Counted from the stretch's first letter, positions 17,846-26,246 are shown. The stretch is DNA of 64,000 nt from Pseudomonas silesiensis (GCF_001661075.1 NZ_CP014870.1:4670501-4734500); one strand, 5' to 3'. The notes: generated by a model from the letters alone, not told the origin. A program made the numbers and translations.

Positions 17846-19357
17846 ATGGCAGACAACCTCATCCAGAAGGCAGGCGAATCCACATGGTATGTTCGCCTGG
17901 CGGTCCCGGCAGATGTACAGCACAAGCTTGGCGCCAAGGTGTTGATCCAGTCGCTGAAAACTGGGCTGCGTAAAGTAGCCATGGATGCCCGTCTGCCCAT
18001 CCTCGCTGAATGGAAAGCACTGATTGCCTCGACACGAGCTGCGAAAGCAGCGGCACGTGAGCAATGGCGTCAGGAACTCGCTGACAAGAGCCTGGCATTG
18101 GACCCGCGAGTGGATGCAAGTTTGCTACAAGCTATCAAGAACCCACCGAAAGGTCTCGGAGGTACTGAATCCGAAATCATGGCTCGAAGCGAGCAACTGG
18201 AGCACAAGAAAGCTGCACTGCGATTAGAGCTTCAGGCACTGGAGGAGGAAGGTGCGAAAGGGCTGACAGATGAAGTATTCCACCTGTTCGAAACAGACCC
18301 TCCCACATCCATGGTGGAGGCGGTACAACGCATTGCCGGTCTTACTCGGAACGTAACCGTGCAACTGGCCCAGCATCGTTATGGCCTCAGTTCCACCGAG
18401 CTAGCTGAAGCCATCACCATCACGAACGAGCCTACCAGTTACAAACCAGCCTCTCCAATCACCACAGCTCGACTGAAGACCTACCGCGAATTCAGGGAGA
18501 GTCGTGGCGGCGCCGCGAAACACGTCGATCAGCAAGTGGGCAAGATGGAACGGTTGTCGGAATTCCTGAAGAAAGAGGGACTGCCCCTCACCTTCGACAC
18601 GGTAGATGCATGGCTGAAGTCGTTGGATCGCGCACCAGCGACGCTAGGTCAGTACCTCATGGCTGGCACTGCGTTCTGGAAGTGGGCAACGAAGTACGAT
18701 GCCGCGTGGCGCGAAGAGTACAAGGACAAGATCAATCCATTCACAGGGCATGAGCTACCCCAGGGCGGTGGTTCCGAATTAGCGGGACAAAAGAGGGAGA
18801 TGTACACACTAGATGACACCCTCAAGCTGCATCAAGCTGCCCTGGATAACAAAGACAAACCGCTTGCCGACCTCATCAAATTGGGCTGGTACACCGGGGC
18901 CAGGATCGAAGAGCTATGTCGGCTCAACAAAGACAGCGTGATCACTGTCGATGGCATCAGGTGCTTCAGCTTCCCGAAGAGTAAAAATCCATCGAGCAAG
19001 CGTGTGCTGCCGATCCATCCTAGTCTACTACCTGCTATTGATCGCCTCCTTGAAGACACCACAGACACCTTCCTCATCCCTATCAAGGCAGACGGCCCTT
19101 ACGGCAAACGCTCGCATGCAGCTTCCAAGGCGTTCAGCAGATTGCGATTAGCAGCAGGATTCGGCAGGCTCCACGTCTTCCACAGCTTCCGTAACACCGT
19201 AATCACTGGGCTTGTAAGGGCAGATGTGCCAGATGCTCTAGCAAAAGAGATGGTCGGGCATAAAGAAGGCTCGGTCACGCATGACGTTTACTCGAAAGGC
19301 GCGAGCACCGCTCAGAAGCTTGCTGCGATCTCCAAGCTACCAGCGCTACCCATCTAA
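17846..19357 (+). CDS. Tyrosine site-specific integrase of the island
   Basis: 503 residues. The N-terminus (MADNLIQKAGESTWYVRLAVPADVQHKLG) has the form of a DUF6538-type arm-binding domain. A core-binding helical domain lies around residues 210-300. The catalytic domain carries GWYTGARIEELCRL (first Arg), FPKSKN (Lys), HSFRNT (His-x-x-Arg), the second His in GHKEG and the nucleophile Tyr in DVYSKGAS. All catalytic residues are present, so it should be active. It reads inward from the left attachment site, 111 bp away, and presumably catalyses recombination at the tRNA-Ser repeats. Confidence 0.93.
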   Translation: MADNLIQKAGESTWYVRLAVPADVQHKLGAKVLIQSLKTGLRKVAMDARLPILAEWKALIASTRAAKAAAREQWRQELADKSLALDPRVDASLLQAIKNPPKGLGGTESEIMARSEQLEHKKAALRLELQALEEEGAKGLTDEVFHLFETDPPTSMVEAVQRIAGLTRNVTVQLAQHRYGLSSTELAEAITITNEPTSYKPASPITTARLKTYREFRESRGGAAKHVDQQVGKMERLSEFLKKEGLPLTFDTVDAWLKSLDRAPATLGQYLMAGTAFWKWATKYDAAWREEYKDKINPFTGHELPQGGGSELAGQKREMYTLDDTLKLHQAALDNKDKPLADLIKLGWYTGARIEELCRLNKDSVITVDGIRCFSFPKSKNPSSKRVLPIHPSLLPAIDRLLEDTTDTFLIPIKADGPYGKRSHAASKAFSRLRLAAGFGRLHVFHSFRNTVITGLVRADVPDALAKEMVGHKEGSVTHDVYSKGASTAQKLAAISKLPALPI

Positions 19358-19730
19358 CCCTCGCCACAGCCCGTCAGTGACTCAGTGCACAGGGCGGGCC
19401 TGGAAGGCTGCACAGGACATCTGCCAGGGTGTCCACTTCCACCGAGTACTACCGTCAGCCCGGCTGACCAGGGATTGCACGAAAGCGGTCAGCTTTGCGC
19501 AGTAACCCTAGGTAGTGGCGACACCACTTATCTTCCGGTCGAACGCATCACAATCATAATGATTCCACAATCCAGCCCTTGCCCTTGCCTTCTCTTTCTA
19601 TTTCTATCTGATTAAAATCTATCTAACTAAGGTGCCAAACTGACCTATGCCACAGGTGTCAACTTGACCTACGGGCACGGGTCAAACTGAGCTACAGGCA
19701 ATGCACTCACTTGAAGTAGCCAACCACAGG
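19358..19730. other. Non-coding stretch downstream of the integrase
   Basis: About 370 bp without a gene. The left half shows only short hairpins (for example GGACAT ... GTGTCC). The right half contains the first part of the iteron-like array. Confidence 0.5.
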
Positions 19731-19854
19731 TCAACTTGACCTACGGACTTCCCAAACTGGATCGTTCCCGGTAGGAATATCACAGGGCAAATTGACCCTA
19801 GGCACTACCGGCGCCACTTCCCGAACTACCGGGCCAGGGGTCAAACTGACCTTA
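19634..19854. repeat. Iteron-like repeats (GTCAAxCTGACCTA family)
   Basis: Copies related to GTCAACTTGACCTA begin at 19634, 19658, 19681, 19730, 19786 and 19840, with weaker ones near 19705 and 19751. The first three are 24 and 23 bp apart and the others fall near multiples of that step. The array straddles the 3' end of the gene at 19731-20303, so part of it is coding. It resembles replication-origin iterons or a repressor operator array. Confidence 0.6.
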
Positions 19855-20303
19855 GGTGCAGGCGCAGTAAACACTATGGGTGCATAGTCCGGTATGCGTT
19901 CTTCGGGCTCATCCAGTGTAGGCACAGGGACTGGTGTGGACACAGACGCTGACTTGCACTCAGAGGCGGGAGACCACAACACAAGGTCACTGAGGATCGT
20001 GTAACTGTTGGACTGGATAAAACCCTGGCGCCGCCGCGTCTCGACGGTGATGTAACCGTGCGTCTTCAAGAGCGCCATGAACCGCTTCACAGTGGACTCA
20101 CTGGTGCCGGTAGCAGCAACGATGTCCGCCTGGTTATCGAACCATTCACGGCCTTTGGATTTGAAGTGTTCGAAGCGCTGGAACATCCAAACCCACATGA
20201 TCTTTTGGTCGCCAGTGAAGCTGATTTTCTCGCCGGTGTGGGCGCTGATCCAGTGCGTGGCAGCCATGATCAGATAGGTCATTTTGCAGAATTGTGCGGT
20301 CAT
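19731..20303 (-). CDS. Winged-helix protein, possible replication or regulatory protein of the island
   Basis: 190 residues. Residues about 5-60 (YLIMAATHWISAHTGEKISFTGDQKIMWVWMFQRFEHFKSKG) lead into a helix-turn-helix segment NQADIVAATGTSESTVKRFMALLKTHGYITVETRRRQGF near 55-95, the layout of a winged-helix DNA-binding domain. The C-terminal 80 residues are Pro/Val-rich and look disordered; this part is encoded by DNA that contains iteron-like repeats. Position beside the repeats suggests that the protein binds them, as plasmid Rep proteins and phage regulators do. I recall similar proteins under DUF6945 but cannot confirm it. Confidence 0.7.
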   Translation of the reverse strand: MTAQFCKMTYLIMAATHWISAHTGEKISFTGDQKIMWVWMFQRFEHFKSKGREWFDNQADIVAATGTSESTVKRFMALLKTHGYITVETRRRQGFIQSNSYTILSDLVLWSPASECKSASVSTPVPVPTLDEPEERIPDYAPIVFTAPAPKVSLTPGPVVREVAPVVPRVNLPCDIPTGNDPVWEVRRSS

Positions 20304-20822
20304 ACGTTTCTCCTTATATTGTGTGTGGGCATCTCCGAATTTGTTAAATCGTACGCATGCAAAAAACTCAGTGCCAGTTCTCCATATAGTTGCGGAGGGG
20401 CAATGAGTATTGGTGGAACATGTGGCCTAACGTGGGCCTGATCATCTCGCCATCGTAGCTCGACGTGTAGGAGAACCCCTACCGGGTGCCGCTGGGTGCA
20501 TCACCTGTCGTGTCAGGACAGGAGGCGGATTATGCACATGGGATATGAGCGATGCAAGTTTTTATTGCGAAATGAGTGGAACAATCCCATATCGATCCGG
20601 GAAGGCATCTGAGAGGCCACAGGATAGGCGATAGACTCAAATCCATATCTTTCACAGGGTGTGTAGCCTATGACGCCTCAGGCGAACCTATGGAAGGCTT
20701 AGTTCTACAGCCTATGCCTCTTCAAACTGTTTATCCGCCCACCAGGGCGAACGTGTGACGTAGCGGCAAAGTGCCAACAACCACGCTAAGCTGACACGAT
20801 CACACATGCTGGAGACGCGGCG
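20304..20822. other. Non-coding stretch with a motif shared with the far end of the island
   Basis: About 520 bp without a convincing gene. A 16-bp segment ATTTGTTAAATCGTAC at 20339-20354 matches 29911-29926 with one difference and lies about 36 bp before the gene at 19731-20303. Two hairpins, GTAGG/CCTAC near 20467-20482 and CCTGTC/GACAGG near 20504-20522, are visible. A 60-codon frame at 20576-20758 lacks a ribosome site. Confidence 0.5.
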
Positions 20823-21098
20823 ATGGCAATGGAAATTCAATGCTCTGGGTGCGGCAAGAGAATACCTTTCGCTGGCGAAGTTTGCCCGTACTGCCAGCGC
20901 GACAAGTCCGACGATCAGATGAAAGAGACGGAGTTGCAGTTATCGTCTTTTATGGCTGCCATCGTGGCATTGATCGGAGGAGTCATTGTGTATCAATTCA
21001 GCACGCTCAAAGCGGCCTTGATCACTGGCGCTGTCCTGGGGGTGATCGTTCTCGTGGTGATGAACTGGGCGATTAATATGACCAAGCCGAAAACTTGA
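20823..21098 (+). CDS. Zinc-ribbon membrane protein
   Basis: 91 residues starting MAMEIQCSGCGKRIPFAGEVCPYCQRDK: two CxxC pairs (CSGC and CPYC) form an N-terminal zinc ribbon. Two hydrophobic helices follow (SSFMAAIVALIGGVIVYQF and ALITGAVLGVIVLVVMNWAI). GGAG is present upstream of the ATG at 20823. Probably an inner-membrane protein with the ribbon in the cytoplasm. No recognised named family; island cargo of unknown function. Confidence 0.72.
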   Translation: MAMEIQCSGCGKRIPFAGEVCPYCQRDKSDDQMKETELQLSSFMAAIVALIGGVIVYQFSTLKAALITGAVLGVIVLVVMNWAINMTKPKT

Positions 21099-21212
21099 CC
21101 AAGGCCGCTTTCCACAGACTCAGGGCGCACCTCCAGGCTACGATGTGACTTGATGGCAGGGAGCCACTGCGTCCGCTAACATGCTGATATCCCATCGCAC
21201 CGGAACGCTACC

Positions 21213-21668
21213 ATGAAGACGGTTATTGCTATTAGCGCCTGCTTGATGGCACTCGCAGGTTGCCAGGACTCAGAAGAGCAACGCTTGATGAAGGTGGCGA
21301 ATGCTGCGAAAAAAAGCATTGCTGCACGGTACAAAGACCCAGAAGCAGTGGTCTTCAAAGACCTCAGCCTCGATTGGCAACAACAACACATCTGTGGAGA
21401 GCTGAACGCCAAGAACGGATACGGTGGGTATATCGGGTATGAAATGTTTCGAGCTGACCTAAAAGGGACCGGTGGCAGTACGGTAGTAACCAATGTTCGA
21501 ACTAAAACAGAGATGCTTGAGCGATTCGAAGCAGACAGTGCGGCAGGACGACTCACAGCCTCCGATGCCGAGACAGCTCGAATAATTGCCATAGAGCTTC
21601 TGTGTATGGATGATGAGCTAATCAAGGGATCAACCAAGACATCTATTAAAATCCCTGATCCAAGTTGA
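21213..21668 (+). CDS. Hypothetical lipoprotein
   Basis: 151 residues with a lipoprotein signal (MKTVIAISACLMALAGCQDSEE; lipobox LAGC with Cys 17). Asp follows closely after the Cys but is not at +2. The mature part begins with helical MKVANAAKKSIAARYKDPEAVVFKDLSLD, a form seen in small phage or island lipoproteins, and then has NAKNGYGGYIGYE. Predicted outer-membrane or periplasm-facing lipoprotein. Stand-alone gene in the island; function unknown. Confidence 0.72.
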   Translation: MKTVIAISACLMALAGCQDSEEQRLMKVANAAKKSIAARYKDPEAVVFKDLSLDWQQQHICGELNAKNGYGGYIGYEMFRADLKGTGGSTVVTNVRTKTEMLERFEADSAAGRLTASDAETARIIAIELLCMDDELIKGSTKTSIKIPDPS

Positions 21669-21848
21669 CAAAACCCGCTTTCCACAGAACCGCATTTCGT
21701 AGCACGGCGAATGGCTGCTGATTACGATGGAACGTGAGGTGGTTGCCGACGTACCATCGTCACTCGCACCACCATGCTAAGGATGCAGCCAAGCGCCCTC
21801 AGCCTGGACACGCCCCATCAACATATAAAAGCAAGCACAGGTGTCTAC

Positions 21849-22037
21849 ATGACCAATGATGGAAGACAGGTGATGATTCGTCTAAACGACGAGGAAAACA
21901 AATTGCTGGAAGATGCAGCTGAGATCGTAGGCAAAACAAAAACCGCTCTAGCTCGCGAAAGCGTTCAATCTGCAATCCGTGAATTTAACGAGACTGGTAA
22001 GGTGCCGGAGTGGTTGGAACGCCGGCTCGCCCCGTAA
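21849..22037 (+). CDS. Small ribbon-helix-helix-like protein
   Basis: 62 residues from the ATG at 21849; the frame is open further upstream but those residues are unlike a protein start. The sequence VMIRLNDEENKLLEDAAEIVGKTKTALARESVQSAIREF fits a ribbon-helix-helix fold (one strand, two helices), as in small repressors and antitoxins. No partner toxin gene is adjacent. Possibly a regulator of the island. Confidence 0.65.
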   Translation: MTNDGRQVMIRLNDEENKLLEDAAEIVGKTKTALARESVQSAIREFNETGKVPEWLERRLAP

Positions 22038-22386
22038 TCAAGGAAGGTTGAGCCGCCGCTCTGGCAGACTCTGCACAGGGTGGGGCTCTTTCCACAGAAT
22101 CCCCTTTTCGCCGCCGAAAAAGGGGTGCAACTCTTCGGACGATCCAGACTCGGGCCAGGAAAATAATGATGGACTTGTCCCTGGAAACCTCTCGGTTCTA
22201 TTCCATGGGCTGAGTGCGATGAACCGGGCCTCACTGTGAAAGCTCGAAAGGGCACCAAAAATAAGTTGAGCGCCCTTCGCGATCAGTCTATGAGGCTGTT
22301 ACAGACGACCAGTTCACCCAGGTATACATCCACCAAAGACAACGAAGCCCGCTCTGTGGCGGGCATTCAACGAGGCTTGCTCGACG

Positions 22387-22941
22387 TCAAATCACAAACT
22401 CATGGTATGTGGCGTCAACTTGATCTTGAGTGATACCGATGTACGCCATGGTGATAGCTGGGCTGCTGTGGTTCAACACCCTGCAAATCATTTCGATGGA
22501 CACGCCACTGCTGTGCATCAGCCAGCCCCGAGTCTTTCGCATTGAGTGTGTGCCAAGGCTGATACCCAGCTCATCACCAACAGCCTTGAATGCTGTAGCC
22601 ACGGCAATACGGCTAACAGGTTTGTCCTTCGCCCGGTTGCTCTGTACTTCAAACAGGTAGGTGTGATGAGGGTTAGCATCCCTACGCTTCTTGACGATGG
22701 CGACAGCCTTTGTGTTCAGGGTGATGTTCCGCACCTTGCCCGTCTTCGACTCCTTGATCATGACACGACCCTGCAAAGCCTCTTCGTAGGTGATCGTCAG
22801 CAGGTCGGAGATGCGGAGTGCCACTTGCAGACCGAACATCCACAGGTCGGCATATAGAGGATTGCCACGGGCATTCAATGTCAGCTTGTGGGCGACCTGG
22901 TCAACTTCTGCTGATGTCTTCACCGCTTCGACTAACTGCAT
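22387..22941 (-). CDS. Catalytic-domain-only tyrosine recombinase
   Basis: 184 residues, about the size of FimB-type recombinases and lacking a separate arm- or core-binding domain. All catalytic residues are visible: Arg in ALRISDLLTI, Lys in KESKTGKVR, His-x-x-Arg in HSMRKTRG, His in LNHSSP and nucleophile Tyr in AYIGIT. Transcribed opposite to the integrase. A 27-bp dif-like palindrome lies about 100 bp upstream of its start. It could invert or resolve DNA in the island or act at a chromosomal site; this is inferred. Confidence 0.88.
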   Translation of the reverse strand: MQLVEAVKTSAEVDQVAHKLTLNARGNPLYADLWMFGLQVALRISDLLTITYEEALQGRVMIKESKTGKVRNITLNTKAVAIVKKRRDANPHHTYLFEVQSNRAKDKPVSRIAVATAFKAVGDELGISLGTHSMRKTRGWLMHSSGVSIEMICRVLNHSSPAITMAYIGITQDQVDATYHEFVI

Positions 22942-23043
22942 GACAACCCCCGGTGTTTACTGGCTTGGCTAATTAACAAAATGTTCTCCTGGGGTGGAGA
23001 TTACCCGAAAGCAGTAGGAAGTCAACAGTCATGCGGGTTGGCT

Positions 23044-23070
23044 AATTTACACAATCCTATTGTGTTAAGT
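23044..23070. promoter_or_regulatory. Dif-like palindrome upstream of the small recombinase
   Basis: Arms AATTTACACAA and TTGTGTTAAGT (9 of 11 positions complementary) around a 5-bp centre TCCTA. The right arm matches the XerD half of dif (TTATGTTAAAT) at 9 of 11 positions. A related half-site AATTAACAAAA lies at 22971-22981, and AGTAGGAAGTC follows both copies. It may be the recombination site or an operator. Confidence 0.4.
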
Positions 23071-23085
23071 AGGAAGTCGTCCCTC

Positions 23086-23304
23086 TCAGGACTGGCGTAG
23101 TCGATTGATGGCGTTCGTGATGGCCTGGGCGTTGGTGTCCAGCACCTGAAGCGAGCCCACTACGTTTTCCGCCACATGAGGCCCTCCCTGGCGAGTCGCC
23201 CAGTTGGCAAGCTCTTCCAAGGCAGCAGCGATCCCATGCTGGTTGTGCAGCAAGAGAGTCAGCACGTCGGCTGTAGCGATGTTGGCGTCTGGGTTGTTGG
23301 GCAT
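23086..23304 (-). CDS. Small helical hypothetical protein
   Basis: 72 residues from the ATG at 23304, with an AAGGACGA ribosome site 9 bases upstream. The sequence (MPNNPDANIATADVLTLLLHNQHGIAAALEELANWATRQGG) is helical, with no membrane segment and no cysteines. No named family recognised. It is read in the same direction as the recombinase gene but separated from it by the dif-like region. Function unknown. Confidence 0.65.
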   Translation of the reverse strand: MPNNPDANIATADVLTLLLHNQHGIAAALEELANWATRQGGPHVAENVVGSLQVLDTNAQAITNAINRLRQS

Positions 23305-23638
23305 GTCATTCGTCCTTGATGGTGGGAACGGCCATCCTAGCCCATTCCTGGGTACATGCCGACATCCGGTAGTTGACACTGATCGAGAACAGGTCATTCC
23401 TTGCAGCAATTCGACGATTACCGACGAAATATTCCATTCCCGTGCAAAATACTCAACTTCAGCACTACTAACGCACCTTGCTCCGCAACTATTCACCATG
23501 GCCTATATGGAATGCGGCTTCCAGGGACGGCACCCAGGATGGCCCCGGTTGAACGTGTGATGGTTGTTGAGGTTTCCCTGGGTTAATCGAGGTTGATTGA
23601 GGGTATTCTTCACGCCCCCTCAGAGAACGGATTCCATC
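23305..23638. other. Divergent intergenic region
   Basis: About 330 bp between the leftward 72-aa gene and the rightward 221-aa gene. No gene, repeat or strong promoter match seen. Confidence 0.4.
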
Positions 23639-24304
23639 GTGACCTACAAACTAATCGATATCGGCAAATTGCCAGACGAACCATTCAACTATCGTTTAAT
23701 GCTCCCGCTTCCAGCCAGCACACCATTTGGGAACTTCCAGCTCAAGTGGATGGACATGATGTCCAGACTCAATGAAGTAAACCGCCAAATCATCATCAGT
23801 CATGAAACATGGGAAGCCACCATCCAGGGAGACATCGAGGACAGCATGAAAGATGTGTTCAACACGCACCGATTCTCAACCGAATACGCAGTGACTGGAA
23901 TGCGAAGGGTTGCGGATGAACTTGTGGGCTTAGTCTGGTGCCTGGAGCGATTAGAAGTCACTGGCGAATACCCCAAGAAAATCAAGATGGACAGTATCGG
24001 CGAAGTAAAAGAGTCGTATAACGGGCCAAACGGCCTCATCAAGAGTCACCACGGGCTCATCAAGTTATTGAACGACCTCTCCAACACATTCAAGCACTCC
24101 TTCATTCAATCTGATCTGGCACGAGTGGGACAAGATGAGCCATTAGTGTTGGCACTGAACCTCAAGGGTGCAGACCACAGGAATGAGCCAACATTCTACA
24201 CAGTGAGGATGTCAGAACTAGTTCACCACTACACTCAGTTCTTCCATGATTGTCGTGAATGGCTTGACCAACACTGTAAGACCCGAAACCAGCAACACCA
24301 ATGA
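23639..24304 (+). CDS. Hypothetical helical cytoplasmic protein
   Basis: 221 residues if started at the GTG at 23639 (protein MTYKLIDIGKLPDEPFNY); a TTG at 23597 adds 14 residues. No signal peptide, membrane segment or cysteine-rich site. The middle and C-terminal parts are helical, with LLNDLSNTFKHSF near residue 155 and a final amphipathic helix VHHYTQFFHDCREWLD. It stands alone between two non-coding gaps, in the way many island cargo or defence genes do. I do not recognise the family and no catalytic motif is evident. Confidence 0.65.
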   Translation: MTYKLIDIGKLPDEPFNYRLMLPLPASTPFGNFQLKWMDMMSRLNEVNRQIIISHETWEATIQGDIEDSMKDVFNTHRFSTEYAVTGMRRVADELVGLVWCLERLEVTGEYPKKIKMDSIGEVKESYNGPNGLIKSHHGLIKLLNDLSNTFKHSFIQSDLARVGQDEPLVLALNLKGADHRNEPTFYTVRMSELVHHYTQFFHDCREWLDQHCKTRNQQHQ

Positions 24305-24526
24305 CATGACCCTTCCAGGGCTTTCGCCCTGAGAAGGTATAACGCGCCAGGGCAACTATCAGGTAACACGAATGAAACAGGTGTAAAGGAAATGGACGTT
24401 TTTGGGGAATCACTGGGGTAAATATTTTCATCCATTCGACGAACTGCCCTATCTTTGACACGTCAATGGTCTAGCCTCAAAGCCATTGCCTGTCTTAGGA
24501 CACTACTTGAGGAGCTGAATATCGAC

Positions 24527-24697
24527 ATGAAACCTTACCAGATTGTCATATTCCTCTTAGTTGTCTGTGTAGCGTGGTTTGCGTTAGTAATGGGGGTAAC
24601 GGTGATCTCCACATCGAGACCTTCACGTCTACCTGTAATGCCCGCTGCTAGCGAAGAGTCGGGCAGTCATGATGACCACCGGAAACATGCCCCATGA
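24527..24697 (+). CDS. Small single-span membrane protein
   Basis: 56 residues from the ATG at 24527, with GAGGAG about 12 bases upstream. One hydrophobic helix (YQIVIFLLVVCVAWFALVMGV) near the N-terminus is followed by a polar tail rich in Ser, Arg and His. Its stop overlaps the start of the next gene (ATGA at 24694), so translation of the two is coupled. Function unknown; a two-component small membrane unit such as a holin-like or toxin-like pair is possible but not shown. Confidence 0.6.
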   Translation: MKPYQIVIFLLVVCVAWFALVMGVTVISTSRPSRLPVMPAASEESGSHDDHRKHAP

Positions 24698-24837
24698 ACC
24701 TTCCGAAGTTCATCATGCTGTTGATCACGATTGCCATCGTTTGGTTACTGTTGGTCTATGGTGTCACCAAGTGGTATGAGCCGGATGAAGAGACACCGCC
24801 TACCAGTGAACGTGAAGTGTTCAAGCACACTGAGTGA
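24694..24837 (+). CDS. Small single-span membrane protein, coupled to the preceding gene
   Basis: 47 residues (MNLPKFIMLLITIAIVWLLLVYG, then an acidic tail with DEETPPTSE). One transmembrane helix at residues about 5-23. Its ATG overlaps the preceding stop in ATGA. The topology matches its neighbour (short N-terminus, one helix, soluble tail), but the tail charge is opposite: the first tail contains Arg and His, the second is acidic. The pair may interact. Function unknown. Confidence 0.55.
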   Translation: MNLPKFIMLLITIAIVWLLLVYGVTKWYEPDEETPPTSEREVFKHTE

Positions 24838-25254
24838 ATCGCCCATGGAACTACGCTCCTACACACACTCAACAAACATTAACACAATCCAGCTTCGCTG
24901 CTGGCTCTTGATCTTCTTTACAGTGCAAGACCGAATACGTGAGTATTCATGTGACCACCTATCAGCGTAGCGGAAGACTGTACACTTCAAGCGAGAGCGC
25001 AAAGACTCACATGCTGGTGATACGAATGTATCAATGTTCCAGCCACTACTTCAGGCTATCGCCTCTTCACCAGGTATACAGTCGTGAAGTGCCCTTCACT
25101 GAATCACACTTGAAAGCTGACGCTTACCGTGCAATTCCTTCGACGAAGGTCGTCAAAGTAACTCCTTTTAATAATAGGACTTTCTTGACCCCCTTGTACT
25201 TCGGGGCCTGCAGACGAATTCTCGCGTAACTTTTTTAAAATACCTACGGAAGAA
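24838..25254. other. Stretch without a supported gene
   Basis: About 415 bp. A 96-codon frame from a GTG at 24939 lacks a ribosome site and its composition is not protein-like. A weak CCCC ... GGGG hairpin near 25190 may end the leftward genes. Confidence 0.4.
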
Positions 25255-25896
25255 CTACGCGACCATGGCGAGACATTCGTCCGCATTGCCTGGGTGAAAT
25301 ACCCCAGTGTGCAGGCAGCCAACCGGGCGATACCACTCTTCAATGTATTTTCTGCGGCGGTAGTCATCACCTCTGAAGACCATGCGGGGATTGACGACCA
25401 ACTTGATCTCCCCCGTACGAATATTGCTATTCCGTGAGGTGCTGACCCTGAGCATATTGGCGTCTATCAACACCCGTAGCTTCTTCATCAGATTCGATTC
25501 AACAGTGCATAGTGATACTGCCAAGTCCGCCTGGATCATGATGATAACGTTGCGGTAGAGAACAAGCCCATGCAGCTTCTCAAGTAAGCGTTGCTGGGGC
25601 AATGTGATACGACAGTCAATACCAGTACGACGCCACTTTCCAAAAGCATGGTCGACTTCATCACGCAACGTATGCAGCTCGTGAGCCGGTAGCTTGCGTC
25701 GATCTACGAAGCCCAGGTGATACTGGAAATCATCGACGCTTCGGCACTTGCCGAGTTCAAGCATATAATCGTAGCGGCCACTCCACGGAGACAACTTTCC
25801 ATCATGGCCATGGATTTCACCAGTGTGTTTGTCGAGGATCAGTCCATCGACACTGATAAGGGCGTCAGTCTTCGTGCTATTTGCGGCTGTGTTCAT
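25255..25896 (-). CDS. Hypothetical winged-helix / RepL-like protein
   Basis: 213 residues from the ATG at 25896, with CAGGAG 8 bases upstream. The middle (SLCTVESNLMKKLRVLIDANMLRVSTSRNSNIRTGEIKLVVNPRMVFRGDDYRRRKYIEEWY) reads as recognition helix, wing and a VNPxMVFRGDDYRRRKY segment similar in layout to RepL-type replication proteins. It overlaps by 20 bp the small zinc-finger gene upstream and is the last gene of the leftward run. A role in element replication is an inference; the family was not verified. Confidence 0.55.
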   Translation of the reverse strand: MNTAANSTKTDALISVDGLILDKHTGEIHGHDGKLSPWSGRYDYMLELGKCRSVDDFQYHLGFVDRRKLPAHELHTLRDEVDHAFGKWRRTGIDCRITLPQQRLLEKLHGLVLYRNVIIMIQADLAVSLCTVESNLMKKLRVLIDANMLRVSTSRNSNIRTGEIKLVVNPRMVFRGDDYRRRKYIEEWYRPVGCLHTGVFHPGNADECLAMVA

Positions 25897-26047
25897 GTGT
25901 AGCTCCTGGCAGGATAGCGGGATTGGATGAATGGATATTGTTGTCTCGGTTGTATTCGTTGCGGCACTCACTAGAACAGAACGGATTTACTCGCTTCTTG
26001 TAAGTAACGTGACCACAATTCCTGCACGTACATAGTTTGAGAATCAT
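25877..26047 (-). CDS. Small zinc-finger protein
   Basis: 56 residues, starting MILKLCTCRNCGHVTYKKRV and continuing NPFCSSECRNEYNR. Cysteines in a C-x-C-x2-C ... C-x3-C pattern suggest one treble-clef or zinc-ribbon site. Its ATG overlaps the stop of the upstream interrupted gene (ATGA at 26044-26047), and its 3' end overlaps the next gene. A second small protein with a similar C-x2-C ... C-x3-C layout is encoded at 29422-29598, at the head of the same run. Confidence 0.6.
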   Translation of the reverse strand: MILKLCTCRNCGHVTYKKRVNPFCSSECRNEYNRDNNIHSSNPAILPGATHEHSRK

Positions 26048-26217
26048 GCTGTAAGCTCCTGTGCGGCTACTGAGGCGTCTTTATTGAATGAGATGATGTA
26101 GCAGGTGACTCCATACTTACTTTCAACTGCGTGACGCCATACACGCCTTCCTGTTGACTTGGCTAACTCCTATGCCGCATGCATAGCTTCGCTTGCTGTC
26201 GTGTAGAATTGACTCAT
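26044..26217 (-). pseudogene. Small gene interrupted by an in-frame amber codon
   Basis: A 57-codon frame begins MSQFYTTASEAMHAA after an AAGGAG ribosome site, meets TAG at codon 16 (26170-26172), and continues in frame as ELAKSTGRRVWRHAVESKYG to a TGA that overlaps the next start. The segment after the stop is protein-like, so a CAG (Gln) to TAG change is the simplest explanation; the family copy would read AAQELA. Either a recent nonsense mutation or a suppressed amber. Confidence 0.6.
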
Positions 26218-26246
26218 GATTACTCCTTGTTGTGTGGTGACGCTCT

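Larger units (their letters stand above)
21107..22098 (+). repeat. Three copies of CTTTCCACAGA, one after each of three cargo genes
   Basis: The 11-mer occurs at 21108-21118, 21678-21688 and 22088-22098, a short distance after the stops at 21098, 21668 and 22037. The first two share a longer GCTTTCCACAGA. It resembles a degenerate DnaA box or a conserved 3' element. The third is followed by a CCCCTTTT / AAAAGGGG hairpin. Confidence 0.5.

Noticed and set aside
24939..25229. 96-codon frame in the island
   Set aside because: GTG start without a ribosome site, odd composition and no overlap with neighbouring operons.
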